From Kangiella sp. (GTDB lineage: Bacteria; Pseudomonadota; Gammaproteobacteria; Enterobacterales; Kangiellaceae): DNA of 64,000 nucleotides. The stretch lies in contig JANQSG010000018.1 in the NCBI GenBank assembly GCA_028284185.1, positions 365,642 through 429,641 on the forward strand, in the 5' to 3' direction. Both the position numbers and the translations under genes were made by a program. Every line of letters starts with the position of its first letter. Position 1 is the first letter of the stretch. Shown one piece after another: positions 8,527 to 17,707 of the stretch. The notes under the pieces were generated by a model. The model did not search any database and was not told the DNA's origin. It saw only the letters and a list, made by a program, of their open reading frames with translations.

Positions 8527-9070
8527 GTTGAACCTCATCTGTCGTTTCGTTAATTTGCTGCTTGGCATTACTTTGTGCAATGTCATTTTGCTCAATAAGA
8601 ATCAATTTGCGCAATACCATACGAGCCCGGTGCAAACGAGACATCACAGTGCCTTTGGGGATTGATAAAATATCGGCAATCGCTTCATAGCTGGTTTGGT
8701 GATAATCACGCAATACGATGATTTCCCGTTGAACGAAAGGCAGCTTGACCAGTGCTCGATTTAAGGCCTGTTGCAGTCTTCGCTGCTCCAACTGACCATC
8801 GGGAGTGGTATCTTTGCTCTCTTGATTATCGTCCAGCATTTGATAACGCGCCTGCTGTCGCAATTTATCAATAGCGCCATTGCGTACCACGCGATAGATC
8901 CACTTTTGTAAATCCACACCCGATTGCGGTGCACTGGGATGAGAAAGCGCCTTTTCCAGACTGGTTTGCACCAGATCTTCGGCGTCACTCAGATTGCCTA
9001 GCATTTGGCGTGCGAAAATCAGTGCCTTATGACTAAATTGGATCAATTCGTCTTGTCTATCAACTGACAA
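8513..9070 (-). CDS. ECF RNA polymerase sigma factor
   Basis: 185-residue extracytoplasmic-function sigma factor. Region 2 covers about residues 10-80, with SDAEDLVQTSLEKAL and an RNGAIDKLR segment for -10 recognition and core binding. Region 4 covers about 110-165, with LPFVQREIIVLRDYHQ and the helix-turn-helix SYEAIADILSIPKGTVMSRL. Translation appears to start at a TTG (9068-9070), which has a strong AAGGAG ribosome site 7 bases upstream; no better ATG is in frame. It heads an operon with its anti-sigma factor and a YbjQ protein. Its target promoters cannot be read from this window. Confidence 0.9.
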   Translation of the reverse strand: MSVDRQDELIQFSHKALIFARQMLGNLSDAEDLVQTSLEKALSHPSAPQSGVDLQKWIYRVVRNGAIDKLRQQARYQMLDDNQESKDTTPDGQLEQRRLQQALNRALVKLPFVQREIIVLRDYHQTSYEAIADILSIPKGTVMSRLHRARMVLRKLILIEQNDIAQSNAKQQINETTDEVQHESV

Positions 9071-9182
9071 ATGATGACTCCTTCTTAATATGAGCTTGCA
9101 ATGAATTAACGTGGGTTCAGCTTATTTATTCCATAAGATAGCTTAAAATGTCAAAAAACGTCTATTGAATTGAATTTACAAC

Positions 9183-9212
9183 AAAAAAAGGCAGGTCATT
9201 GACCTGCCTTTT
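9183..9212 (-). terminator. Rho-independent terminator after mrcA
   Basis: Perfect stem AAGGCAGGTCA / TGACCTGCCTT with a very small loop, followed on the minus strand by a run of seven T. It lies about 40 bases past the mrcA stop and upstream of the sigma-factor operon. Confidence 0.88.
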
Positions 9213-9254
9213 GTGATTTCTATTAAAATCAGGAGTTAAAAAACTGGCAAAGTG

Positions 9255-11801
9255 CTAGAAGATGGAGTCTTCTTGTTCTTCTTCATCAATGGCTTCCCCT
9301 TTTTTTGTAGGCAAGTCCAAATTTGAGTTTATATCGTCATAAATGGCATCATAATCCGTTTCCACTTCGGCAACTTCAGTGGGCACATTATCATCGCGGA
9401 AGTATTCAAAAATACCATTTTGGCCTATGGCTGCCAGCTTACCAGTAACTGGATCTATTTTGGCTGAAACAACCCCTGGTGGCTGGATAATAGCTCTTTC
9501 TGAGGTACCGGCTAAAACCTGCTCCATAAATTCTGCCCAAATTGGCAAGGCAGCTTTACCGCCGTATTCGAATTTACCTAAGCTTCGGCGGTGATCGGAA
9601 AAGCCAACCCAGGCACTAGCCACCAAACCATCATTAAAGCCTGAAAACCAGGCATCTTTGTAGTCATTGGCGGTTCCGGTTTTGCCCGCTAAATCATTCC
9701 GCTTTAATAAAGAGCTCTTGCGACGTTTTAGAGTAGTGGTGGCGGTGCCGCTTTTAATGACGTCCTTCATCATGTCATAAACGATAAAGGCATCGCGCGG
9801 ATCCATGACCAGTTGCGCAATTTGTTCTTCCGCTACAGGTAGTTCAGGGTAATTACGGATCTCGGGTGACGGTTTGTCGGCGTTTAGCTGCCGATTGATA
9901 ATCATTTGCTCGCACTCATGACAAACCGTTTTTGGTGTGGCTTGATACAAAATATCGCCTTCTGCGGACTGAATTGTATCTATAAAATAAGGTTCTACCT
10001 GATAACCACCGTTGGCCAGTACCGCATAAGCCATGGCCATTTCCAGTGGGGTGAAGCTAGCGGTTCCTAAAGCCAGCGATTGATAAGGGTCCATATGTTC
10101 ATCAGGTAAACCAATCTTGACTAAATATTCTTCTGCATAATCGGCACCAATGGCGTCAATCAAGCGGGTAGAAATAGTATTAATGGACTTTTTTAAGCCA
10201 ATCCGCAGGCGAGTGGGGCCATTATATTTCAGATTATCGTTTTGTGGTCGCCAAACCTCATCAATTTCATCGTTAACTTTAATAAAAGGCGCATCATTAA
10301 CTAGGCTAGCGGGGGTAAATCCTTTGTTAAAAGCCGCGGCATAGATAAATGGTTTGATATTAGAGCCTGGCTGACGACGAGCTTGAGTAACCAGGTTAAA
10401 TTTATTGGATAAATAGTCAAAGCCACCGACTAAGGCAGTGATGGCACCGTCTTTTGGCTCCAATGCCACAAATCCCGAAACTGCTTCCGGGATTTGGCTT
10501 AATTGCCACTGGTGTTCTGCGACAATTTCGCCTTTTTTATCCAGCTTGGGGCCAGCATCAAGAATCCGAATTAGGCTACCAACGGTAGCGACTTTTGATG
10601 CTTTTTTAGGACTTGGACCAATACGGGTATCGCTGATAAATTTGGCTGCCCATTTAAGGCCTTCCCAGTCAATGTTAATGATTTGCAGGTTTTTATTGAG
10701 TACTTCAATGGATTGTTCATCCACCTTAATGACTATTGCTGGTTCTAAACCACCAATAGTTGGGGTGGACTCTAAGAGCGTAGTAAGTGCTTCCTTATCT
10801 TCAGGATTGAAGTCTTCAATAAGTAGCTCTGGGCCTTTATAACCATGACGCCGATCGTAGGCCAGCAGGCCTTTGCGCAGAGCCTTGTTAGCCGCTATTT
10901 GCTGTTTTGAATCCAGTGTGGTGTAGATTTCCAAACCTTCGGTATAGGCTTGTTCGCGACCAAAGCGTTCTAAGATATCAAGACGAACCATTTCCGCCAC
11001 ATAAGGTGCCTCCAAGTCCAGATCGGCAGTATGTTTTTTCGCCGTAAGGGGCGTTTCCACAGCTTCAGCAAACTCTTCTTGGGTGATGTAACCCTCTGAT
11101 AACATTCGGTTTAATACCAAATTACGACGTTTTATCGCTCGCTCGGGATTGGAAATCGGGTTATAAGCAGATTCACCTTTTAGTAGACCTGCCATCATGG
11201 CTGCTTGCGGTAGATCGAGTTCGGTTACGTCTTTGCCATAATAAACCTGGGCTGCGGCACCTAAGCCATAAGCTCTGTGACTGAAATGTACCTTATTGGT
11301 ATAGAGCTCTAAAATTTCATCTTTACTAAGTTCCTGCTCCATACGAATGGCCAGGAACATTTCAACCAGCTTGCGTTTTAAGCTTTTTTCGCGGGTTAAA
11401 AACATATTTCTGGCGGTTTGCATGGTTAAAGTACTGGCGCCTTCGGTGGCTTCACCGGTAGTAGCGGCAACCTTTAAAACTCGCATAATGCCTTTAATAT
11501 CAACTCCTGAGTGTTCCAGAAAGCGCTGATCTTCGGTAGCAATCAAGGCATTAATAAAGTTTTTGGGGACTTGCTCCAGGCTAATAGGCATACGACGTAC
11601 GTCACCAAATTCACCGATCAGTTTTTTATCCTGGGTAAAAATTCGCATGGGCGTCTGTAACTGAACATTTTTTAGCGAATCTATGGCTGGAATTTGTGGA
11701 GCTGAAAATAGGTAGGCTCCCAAAACAATCATAACCCCAAATATTGTGAGTAAACTCACAAAAAAGGCTAATTTTTTCAATATGTTGATGGCAATTTTCA
11801 T
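9255..11801 (-). CDS. mrcA: Penicillin-binding protein 1A (bifunctional peptidoglycan synthase)
   Basis: 848-residue class A PBP that polymerises lipid II and cross-links the glycan strands in the periplasm. One N-terminal membrane helix (about 10-32). Glycosyltransferase family 51 domain at about 55-230, with catalytic Glu90 in ATEDQRF and a GASTLTMQ motif at 121-128. An OB-like insert lies around 310-420. The transpeptidase domain has SxxK at Ser480 (GSNIKPF), SIN as SxN, and AGKTGT. The acidic C-terminal tail (DEEEQEDSIF) is a family variable. It is divergent from pilM, the standard arrangement in gammaproteobacteria. Confidence 0.96.
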   Translation of the reverse strand: MKIAINILKKLAFFVSLLTIFGVMIVLGAYLFSAPQIPAIDSLKNVQLQTPMRIFTQDKKLIGEFGDVRRMPISLEQVPKNFINALIATEDQRFLEHSGVDIKGIMRVLKVAATTGEATEGASTLTMQTARNMFLTREKSLKRKLVEMFLAIRMEQELSKDEILELYTNKVHFSHRAYGLGAAAQVYYGKDVTELDLPQAAMMAGLLKGESAYNPISNPERAIKRRNLVLNRMLSEGYITQEEFAEAVETPLTAKKHTADLDLEAPYVAEMVRLDILERFGREQAYTEGLEIYTTLDSKQQIAANKALRKGLLAYDRRHGYKGPELLIEDFNPEDKEALTTLLESTPTIGGLEPAIVIKVDEQSIEVLNKNLQIINIDWEGLKWAAKFISDTRIGPSPKKASKVATVGSLIRILDAGPKLDKKGEIVAEHQWQLSQIPEAVSGFVALEPKDGAITALVGGFDYLSNKFNLVTQARRQPGSNIKPFIYAAAFNKGFTPASLVNDAPFIKVNDEIDEVWRPQNDNLKYNGPTRLRIGLKKSINTISTRLIDAIGADYAEEYLVKIGLPDEHMDPYQSLALGTASFTPLEMAMAYAVLANGGYQVEPYFIDTIQSAEGDILYQATPKTVCHECEQMIINRQLNADKPSPEIRNYPELPVAEEQIAQLVMDPRDAFIVYDMMKDVIKSGTATTTLKRRKSSLLKRNDLAGKTGTANDYKDAWFSGFNDGLVASAWVGFSDHRRSLGKFEYGGKAALPIWAEFMEQVLAGTSERAIIQPPGVVSAKIDPVTGKLAAIGQNGIFEYFRDDNVPTEVAEVETDYDAIYDDINSNLDLPTKKGEAIDEEEQEDSIF

Positions 11802-12039
11802 AAAAAGAATTAAGGTAAGCGCTCGAAAGCTATTCTTAAAAACTCGACAAGTATACCTTTTTCAAAAAAAAAGGCTGAATTTTTTTGTAAATCAGTGTAA
11901 ATATAGTATCTTAGAGACACTAGTTAAGAAAAAAGTTTAACTTTAAATCGATTGAAAAGTTTAATTTTTTAGATGGAAGCGCTACTATAGGCGCATATAT
12001 GGACGTAGTTGAACCACACAAAAAAGAGGCATAGGATTT

Positions 12040-13107
12040 ATGGTTCTGGGGTTATTTCAAAAAAAACAGGTGCCGGTTGTTGGCATCGATATTAGTTCTA
12101 CTGCGGTCAAGGTTCTCCAGTTGGGTAAAACCGGTAACCGATACAGAGTTGATCGTTATGCAGTAGAACCTTTGCCACAAGGAGCCGTTGTTGAACGCGA
12201 TATCAGGGATACTGAAGCGGTTGGCAACGCCATCAAAAAAGCGATTCAAAAAGCCAGAGCAAGCACCAAGTATGCCGCAGTTGCGGTTTCTGGTTCAGCG
12301 GTTATCACCCGCTCCATTCAAATGGAGAAAGGGCTGGATGATGAAGAAATGGAAGAACGCATCCGAGTTGAAGCCGATCAATATATTCCTTATCCACTGG
12401 AAGAAGTGAATCTCGATTTCGAGGTTTTAGGTGATTCAGCCGCCGCCGATAATATGGTGGACGTCTTATTAGCAGCTTCTCGCAGCACCAATGTGGACTC
12501 CCGAGTAGAAGCTCTGGATGATGCCGGTTTGATTCCTAAGATAGTAGATATTGAGGCTTATGCCATTGAACGTGCTTATCAATTGACCAAAAAGAAAACT
12601 GTTGACCATATTGAAAACTCGGTGGTGGCAATTATTGATATCGGTGCCACTATCACCAGTTTGAATGTTTTGCAAAATGGTCAGGTAATTTATAACCGTG
12701 AACAGCTATTTGGTGGTAACCAATTAACCGAAGAAATCCAAAGTCGTTACGGTTTGTCCTACCAGGAAGCGGGTTTAGCCAAGAAACAAGGTAGCTTGCC
12801 AGACGATTATGAAACTGAAATTTTGGTGCCGTTTGCTGAAGTGATTACCCAGCAAGTCGGGCGTGCCTTGCAATTTTTCTTCTCTGCCAGTGAATTTAAT
12901 GCGGTGAATGAGATTATTCTGGCTGGTGGTTGTGCCTCGATCACTGGTTTGGATATGATGATTCAAGAACATCTGGGTACACCGACCCGGGTGGCTAATC
13001 CATTTGCGGAAATGTCGATTTCATCCCATGTCAATACGCAAGCGCTAAGCTCGGATGCGCCAGCGATGATGATTAGTTGCGGACTTGCACTAAGGAGTTT
13101 TGACTAA
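12040..13107 (+). CDS. pilM: Type IV pilus assembly ATPase-fold protein PilM
   Basis: 355-residue actin-like cytoplasmic protein of the type IV pilus. It begins with the short FFQ-type loop, here LGLFQKKQVPVVGIDISS, and has the nucleotide-binding phosphate loops (GIDISSTAVKV, IIDIGATITSL) and the adenosine motif (ILAGGCASITGL). PilM binds the PilN N-terminal tail and links the inner-membrane PilNO platform to the motor ATPases. It is the first gene of pilMNOPQ, divergent from mrcA; its stop overlaps pilN (TAATG). Confidence 0.96.
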   Translation: MVLGLFQKKQVPVVGIDISSTAVKVLQLGKTGNRYRVDRYAVEPLPQGAVVERDIRDTEAVGNAIKKAIQKARASTKYAAVAVSGSAVITRSIQMEKGLDDEEMEERIRVEADQYIPYPLEEVNLDFEVLGDSAAADNMVDVLLAASRSTNVDSRVEALDDAGLIPKIVDIEAYAIERAYQLTKKKTVDHIENSVVAIIDIGATITSLNVLQNGQVIYNREQLFGGNQLTEEIQSRYGLSYQEAGLAKKQGSLPDDYETEILVPFAEVITQQVGRALQFFFSASEFNAVNEIILAGGCASITGLDMMIQEHLGTPTRVANPFAEMSISSHVNTQALSSDAPAMMISCGLALRSFD

Positions 13108-13685
13108 TGGCTTTAATTAACTTACTCGACTGGCGTGAAGAAGCACGTCAGCAAAGACAAAAAGAGTTCTTTATTACGCTTGGTCTGATGGCCTTATTTG
13201 CGGTCGGTATTATGGCGCTGGTGACTTGGGCGATGGGTAATAAAATCGATGGTCAAGTAGAGCGAAATAACTATTTGCAAAATGAAATTGGTCAATTGGA
13301 TAGGCAAATCGCTGAAATCAATGAGATCGAAAAGAAGTTGGAAGAACTGGAAAATCAGATGGAAGTTATCCAGAACTTGCAACGTAGCCGTCCCGAGGTG
13401 GTGCGTTTATTTGACGAATTGGTTCGTTCGGTGCCGGAAGGTATTCATTTGAATACCTTTGAACGAAAGAATGATAAAGACCTAACTTTCCAGGGACGTG
13501 GAGAAACGAATCCTAGAATTTCTGAGTTTATGCGTAAGATGGATTCTTCAGAACGTTTGCGTTATAAGGATCTAAAAGAAGTTGAAAAAGAGCGCAAAGG
13601 AATTCCTGCGCAGATATTCGTATTAGATGCACTTCAAGTGATTCCTGGTCTGGATGATAAGGGTGGACAAGGAGGATCTCGCTAA
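13107..13685 (+). CDS. pilN: Type IV pilus assembly protein PilN
   Basis: 192-residue bitopic inner-membrane protein. The cytoplasmic N-terminus INLLDWREEARQQRQ is the PilM-binding motif, followed by one membrane helix (about 22-45), a coiled coil (about 50-95, rich in Glu/Leu/Ile) and a small periplasmic ferredoxin-like domain that pairs with PilO. The ATG overlaps the stop of pilM and the stop overlaps the ATG of pilO, so the genes are translationally coupled. Confidence 0.95.
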   Translation: MALINLLDWREEARQQRQKEFFITLGLMALFAVGIMALVTWAMGNKIDGQVERNNYLQNEIGQLDRQIAEINEIEKKLEELENQMEVIQNLQRSRPEVVRLFDELVRSVPEGIHLNTFERKNDKDLTFQGRGETNPRISEFMRKMDSSERLRYKDLKEVEKERKGIPAQIFVLDALQVIPGLDDKGGQGGSR

Positions 13686-14308
13686 TGGCTGATTTTAGTA
13701 AATATCAGGATATTAATAATATTGGAAACTGGCCATGGCCAGGGAAGATCGTGGTTATTGCTTTAGTTATGTTAGTGGTATTTGGTTTGGGTTATTATTT
13801 CTTTACCAGCGATCAAATCCAGGAACTGGAAGCCAAGCAACGAATTGAGCAAGACAAGTTATCTGAGTTTAGGACCAAATATAAAAAGGCTGCAAATTTG
13901 GAGCTTTACAGAGTACAAATGGAGGAAATGCAGGGCATTTTCAATGATTTGTTGGAGCGGCTTCCCAAGAGTACTGAAATTCCAGGCTTATTGGATGAAA
14001 TTTCCTATGCTGCTTCTGGTGCTGGTGTGGATTTAATTTCCCATTCTTATCAGACTGAAATTCCCAAAGAATTTTATATGGAAAAGCCAATTTCCATTTT
14101 GGCAACTGGTAGCTACCATCAGATTGCGGATTTTGTCAGTCGTATCTCTGGCCTTCCCAGAATTGTGACATTGCATGATTTTAAAATTGAACCTGCCAAA
14201 GATGCGAAAAGAAGGGCTGGTGATGCTGAAGATATCGAGTTATTAAGTTTTACCGTATTAGCTAAAACTTATCGCTACGAACCAAAGGATCAAGAGGGTG
14301 GCTCATAG
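13685..14308 (+). CDS. pilO: Type IV pilus assembly protein PilO
   Basis: 207-residue partner of PilN. One membrane helix at about 22-40 (IVVIALVMLVVFGLGYYFF), a coiled coil to about 95, then the periplasmic domain with the LPKSTEIPGLLDEIS segment typical of PilO. It forms the inner-membrane alignment complex that joins PilM/PilN to the lipoprotein PilP and the secretin PilQ. Confidence 0.95.
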   Translation: MADFSKYQDINNIGNWPWPGKIVVIALVMLVVFGLGYYFFTSDQIQELEAKQRIEQDKLSEFRTKYKKAANLELYRVQMEEMQGIFNDLLERLPKSTEIPGLLDEISYAASGAGVDLISHSYQTEIPKEFYMEKPISILATGSYHQIADFVSRISGLPRIVTLHDFKIEPAKDAKRRAGDAEDIELLSFTVLAKTYRYEPKDQEGGS

Positions 14309-14309
14309 T

Positions 14310-14858
14310 ATGAATAAGATTAAAATAGCTTTTATCATTAGTATTGCAGCCTTGTTTTTGACTGCTTGTCAGGGCAATGGGATTAGCGAATTGCAGCAGC
14401 AGGTTCAAGAAATCAAGGATGCGACCCCTACCGGAATTAAGGAATTGCCACCAGTTATTCCCTATGAACCTTTTGCTTATTCGGCTTATGACTTACGCAG
14501 TCCTTTTGCGGAATTGGATCCTGAATTTGAAACCCGTTTGTTGCAGATAGAAGAAGGTTGTGAAACAGAACTACAGCCGGATCCTAATCGTCGCAAATAT
14601 GATCTCGAACGTTTTGGTTTGGATGCCTTGCAATATGTGGGCTTGATATCCAATAAACGTGAACATAGAGGTTTGGTAAAAATTCAAACCGGTGAAAGTG
14701 CTGGAGTTATTCAGCCAGTGTATGTTGGTGAATATATCGGTCTTAATGATGGCAAAATTTTAAAAATTGATAATGACCAAATCACCATAGAAGCAATAGT
14801 ACCGAATTCAAAAGGATGTTGGGAAAAACGTCCACAGTACCTAGTGATAGGACAGTAG
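14310..14858 (+). CDS. pilP: Type IV pilus lipoprotein PilP
   Basis: 182-residue inner-membrane lipoprotein. The signal peptide ends in a lipobox (FLTAC), with the acylated Cys near residue 20. The middle part contains the conserved YDLRSPF motif and the C-terminal beta domain (LDALQYVGLI ... PVYVGEYIGLNDGKI) that contacts PilQ. I chose the ATG at 14310, one base after the pilO stop, over the in-frame GTG at 14298, because the GAGGGTGG ribosome site is well placed for the ATG and the resulting signal peptide is of normal length. Confidence 0.93.
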   Translation: MNKIKIAFIISIAALFLTACQGNGISELQQQVQEIKDATPTGIKELPPVIPYEPFAYSAYDLRSPFAELDPEFETRLLQIEEGCETELQPDPNRRKYDLERFGLDALQYVGLISNKREHRGLVKIQTGESAGVIQPVYVGEYIGLNDGKILKIDNDQITIEAIVPNSKGCWEKRPQYLVIGQ

Positions 14859-14868
14859 GGGGTAGCAG

Positions 14869-17073
14869 ATGAAACGAATTAATACAAGGAATCCACAGCC
14901 ATACTTGGGTAAAAATATTATGTTGAAGAGAGCTAAAGGTTATATGAAGAAATTTTCTCTAGCAATGGTGACTTTACTGGCAACTTGGGGTGTGAATGCC
15001 AGCCAGTTAGAATCGATTGATTACCAGGTATTACCAGGCGATAAAGTTCAATTACGTCTCGAGTATTCTGATACGCCACCTACACCATTAGAGTTTACTA
15101 CTATGAGTCCAGCTAGGATCTCGATGGATTTTAATGGCGTCGATTCAGGGTTAAATTATAAAACCAAACAAATCGGTGTTGGTGTGATTAATTCGGTGAC
15201 CGCTTTAGAGGCTGGTGATCGTACTCGAGTTATTATTAATCTGGATGAGATGGTTTCTTATCATAGCCAGGTACAAGGTAATGCTTATATTGTAACTCTC
15301 GGTGGTGTAGATACTTCTTCTGTTGGTAATGTTGCAGCGAGCTTACCTCGTCAATCCACTGCTACAGGCGGTTACGATATTTCCAGTATTGACTTTAGAC
15401 GTGGTAGCGATGGTACTGGTCGTGTTTTAGTGAATCTTGGAAATCCGAATGTAGCTATTGATTTGCGTCAGGAAGGGCGTAATGTGATTGCTGATTTCTT
15501 GGATACGGATATTGACCCAAACTTTATTCGTCGTTTGGATGTGGTGGATTTCGGTACGCCGGCACAAATTGTAGAAACCAGCCGTCGAGGTAATACGGTT
15601 CGCTTGGTAGTGCGTGCCAGTGATGCCTTTGAATATCTTGCATATCAAGCTGATGATCAGTATGCATTAGAACTTAAACCATTGACTAAAGCTGAAATTG
15701 AGCGCCGCGAAAGAGAAAAACCAAAATGGTCAGGTGATCGCTTAACCCTGCAATTCCAGGATATGGATCTTAAAGCCATTTTGCATACTTTAGGTGACTT
15801 TGCTGGCTTGAATATTGTGATCAGTGATGATGTGCAGGGCTCAATGGCGTTGAACCTTGTGAATGTACCGTGGGATCAGGCGCTTGATATTATTTTAAAA
15901 TCGAAAGGTTTGGGCAAACGCCAGGAAGGTAATGTCATTATGGTAGCTCCAGCTGATGTCATTGCTGCTCGTGAAGAACAGGAGTTAGAAGCGCTTAAAC
16001 AGGTAGAAGAGTTAGCTCCACTGAGAACTGAGATTATTCAGGTTAATTATGCTAAAGCTATTGAGTTGGCGTCATTACTAAAGCCCTCTAATTTATCTAC
16101 ATCTAATGATACTGGTTCAACTTCTGCCGAACAAGCAGTTGGTATCTTGTCAGACAGAGGTGCTATATCTGTTGATGTGCGCACTAACAGTTTAATTGTT
16201 AAAGATATTCCGGCAAAAATAGATGACGCCCGTCGTTTAATAGAGCGATTAGACCGTCCTGTTCAACAGGTTTTAATTGAGGCTAGAATTGTAACTGCGG
16301 ATGATGGTTTTGCGCGAGACATAGGGGCTCGCTTTGGGATTACAGATAATTTTAATTCTGGGGAAGCCACAACATCAGGAACTATAGCTGGTGTTGAAGA
16401 ACATAGTCCATTTGTCATCTCAGAAAGAGATACAGCGACTGGTAATGCTTTGCCTTTTACTAATGATCGATTAAATGTAAACTTGCCCGTGTCTAATCCA
16501 GCTGGTTCACTGGGATTATCATTCTTTAGATTGGCTGAAGGTTTAATTCTTGACTTGGAAATTTCTGCTCTTGAATCTGAGGATAGAGGTGAGGTAGTTG
16601 CAAGTCCTAAAGTGATTACCGCTAATCAGAAAGAAGCTTTTATTAAAGCAGGAGAGGAAATTCCTTTCCAGCAGAGCTCAGGCGGGGCTAGTGGTGCAAC
16701 GACAATTGAGTTTAAAGAAGCTGTTTTGGAATTAAAAGTTACACCTCAAATTACTCCTGATGGCCGTGTTAATTTAGATTTAAGCATCACCCAAGATACT
16801 CGTGGAGAGGTTATTATATTTGATGGTATTACAGGTGCTCCAGCAATCAATACCCAAGAAATAGGTACACAAGTTTTGGTTAATAATGGAGAAACCATCG
16901 TTTTAGGTGGAATTTTCCAGCATAGAACAAAATTCTCTACCTCTAAAGTACCTCTTTTAGGTGATATTCCATTTATGGGTTGGCTATTTAGAAATACTCA
17001 GCGAGAAGATCAAAAGCAGGAGCTTTTGATCTTCGTTACACCAAAGATTTTAAATCAAGACTTGAAATTATAA
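14869..17073 (+). CDS. pilQ: Type IV pilus secretin PilQ
   Basis: 734-residue outer-membrane secretin through which the pilus exits. An AMIN domain (about 45-135, probably peptidoglycan-binding) and a second AMIN-like region are followed by a secretin N-terminal STN domain (about 285-350), an N1 domain (about 385-470) and the secretin core (about 480-730) ending in a VPLLGDIPFMGWLF motif typical of the family. A Ser/Thr-rich stretch near residue 410-420 interrupts N1. The ATG at 14869 has a GGGGG-rich site upstream; in-frame ATGs at 14920 and 14944 (with AAAGGT) would give a shorter n-region before the same signal peptide. Confidence 0.95.
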   Translation: MKRINTRNPQPYLGKNIMLKRAKGYMKKFSLAMVTLLATWGVNASQLESIDYQVLPGDKVQLRLEYSDTPPTPLEFTTMSPARISMDFNGVDSGLNYKTKQIGVGVINSVTALEAGDRTRVIINLDEMVSYHSQVQGNAYIVTLGGVDTSSVGNVAASLPRQSTATGGYDISSIDFRRGSDGTGRVLVNLGNPNVAIDLRQEGRNVIADFLDTDIDPNFIRRLDVVDFGTPAQIVETSRRGNTVRLVVRASDAFEYLAYQADDQYALELKPLTKAEIERREREKPKWSGDRLTLQFQDMDLKAILHTLGDFAGLNIVISDDVQGSMALNLVNVPWDQALDIILKSKGLGKRQEGNVIMVAPADVIAAREEQELEALKQVEELAPLRTEIIQVNYAKAIELASLLKPSNLSTSNDTGSTSAEQAVGILSDRGAISVDVRTNSLIVKDIPAKIDDARRLIERLDRPVQQVLIEARIVTADDGFARDIGARFGITDNFNSGEATTSGTIAGVEEHSPFVISERDTATGNALPFTNDRLNVNLPVSNPAGSLGLSFFRLAEGLILDLEISALESEDRGEVVASPKVITANQKEAFIKAGEEIPFQQSSGGASGATTIEFKEAVLELKVTPQITPDGRVNLDLSITQDTRGEVIIFDGITGAPAINTQEIGTQVLVNNGETIVLGGIFQHRTKFSTSKVPLLGDIPFMGWLFRNTQREDQKQELLIFVTPKILNQDLKL

Positions 17074-17094
17074 GTTTCATACCCAATAAGCTAG

Positions 17095-17133
17095 AACCCA
17101 GGTATAATCCTTATGCTTGGGTTTTGGTTTTTT
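17095..17133 (+). terminator. Probable terminator after pilQ
   Basis: AACCCAG pairs with CTTGGGTT (one bulge) across a 14-base loop and is followed by a T-rich tract (TTGGTTTTTTT). It would end pilMNOPQ transcripts before aroK; read-through is possible because the stem is short. Confidence 0.65.
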
Positions 17134-17165
17134 TGAATAAAGCAATAAGAGTAAAAAAATAACGC

Positions 17166-17687
17166 ATGAAAGGTAAGCGCAACATATTTTTGATTGGTCC
17201 TATGGGTGCTGGTAAAACTACCATTGGAAAGCAATTAGCGGAAATATTGAAATTAGAGTTTATTGATAGCGATCAAGAACTTGAAAAACGTACCGGAGCG
17301 CCAATCGACTGGATTTTTGATATTGAAGGTGAAGAGGGTTTTCGAGTTCGTGAAGAGAATATTATTGAGGAGTTAACTCAAAATCAAGGCGTTGTATTGG
17401 CCACGGGTGGCGGTGCTATTGTCTCTGATAAAAGCCGCAATTTTTTGGCTGCCCGAGGCGTTGTAGTTTATCTGGAAACTTCTATTGAGCAACAACTGGA
17501 GCGTACCCGCCGTGATAAACGTCGTCCATTAATTCAGAATGAAAACCCAAAGCAGGTTTTGAAGAAGTTAATGGAAGAGCGTGAAGAACTTTATAAAGAG
17601 ATTGCAGATTTAACGGTTCCTACCAATATCAGTTCAGTCAAATCTGTAGCCAAGCAAATCGTAGAATTAATGGATCAACCCATTTAA
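17166..17687 (+). CDS. aroK: Shikimate kinase
   Basis: 173-residue cytoplasmic kinase that phosphorylates shikimate at the 3-hydroxyl with ATP in chorismate synthesis. Walker [10 protein letters not shown] at 11-19; D-S-D for Mg and shikimate contact (FIDSDQE); the G-F-R-x-R-E segment; ATGGGA (shikimate binding); and RRPLI in the lid. Length is normal. It is followed 20 bases later by aroB, forming the usual aroKB pair, here directly downstream of the pilus operon. Confidence 0.96.
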   Translation: MKGKRNIFLIGPMGAGKTTIGKQLAEILKLEFIDSDQELEKRTGAPIDWIFDIEGEEGFRVREENIIEELTQNQGVVLATGGGAIVSDKSRNFLAARGVVVYLETSIEQQLERTRRDKRRPLIQNENPKQVLKKLMEEREELYKEIADLTVPTNISSVKSVAKQIVELMDQPI

Positions 17688-17707
17688 CAACATTAAAGGC
17701 GATAATA

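Noticed and set aside
8527-8595. Upstream extension of the anti-sigma gene to an ATG at 8595
   Set aside because: The extension overlaps the sigma gene by 80 bases, lacks a ribosome site and has no homology to zf-HC2 proteins, while 8526 has a good site.
11930-12035. Promoter for pilMNOPQ (TTTAAT, 17 bases, TACTAT near 11960-11988)
   Set aside because: The -35 is poor and several other AT-rich options exist in the 239-base mrcA-pilM gap, so I cannot choose one.
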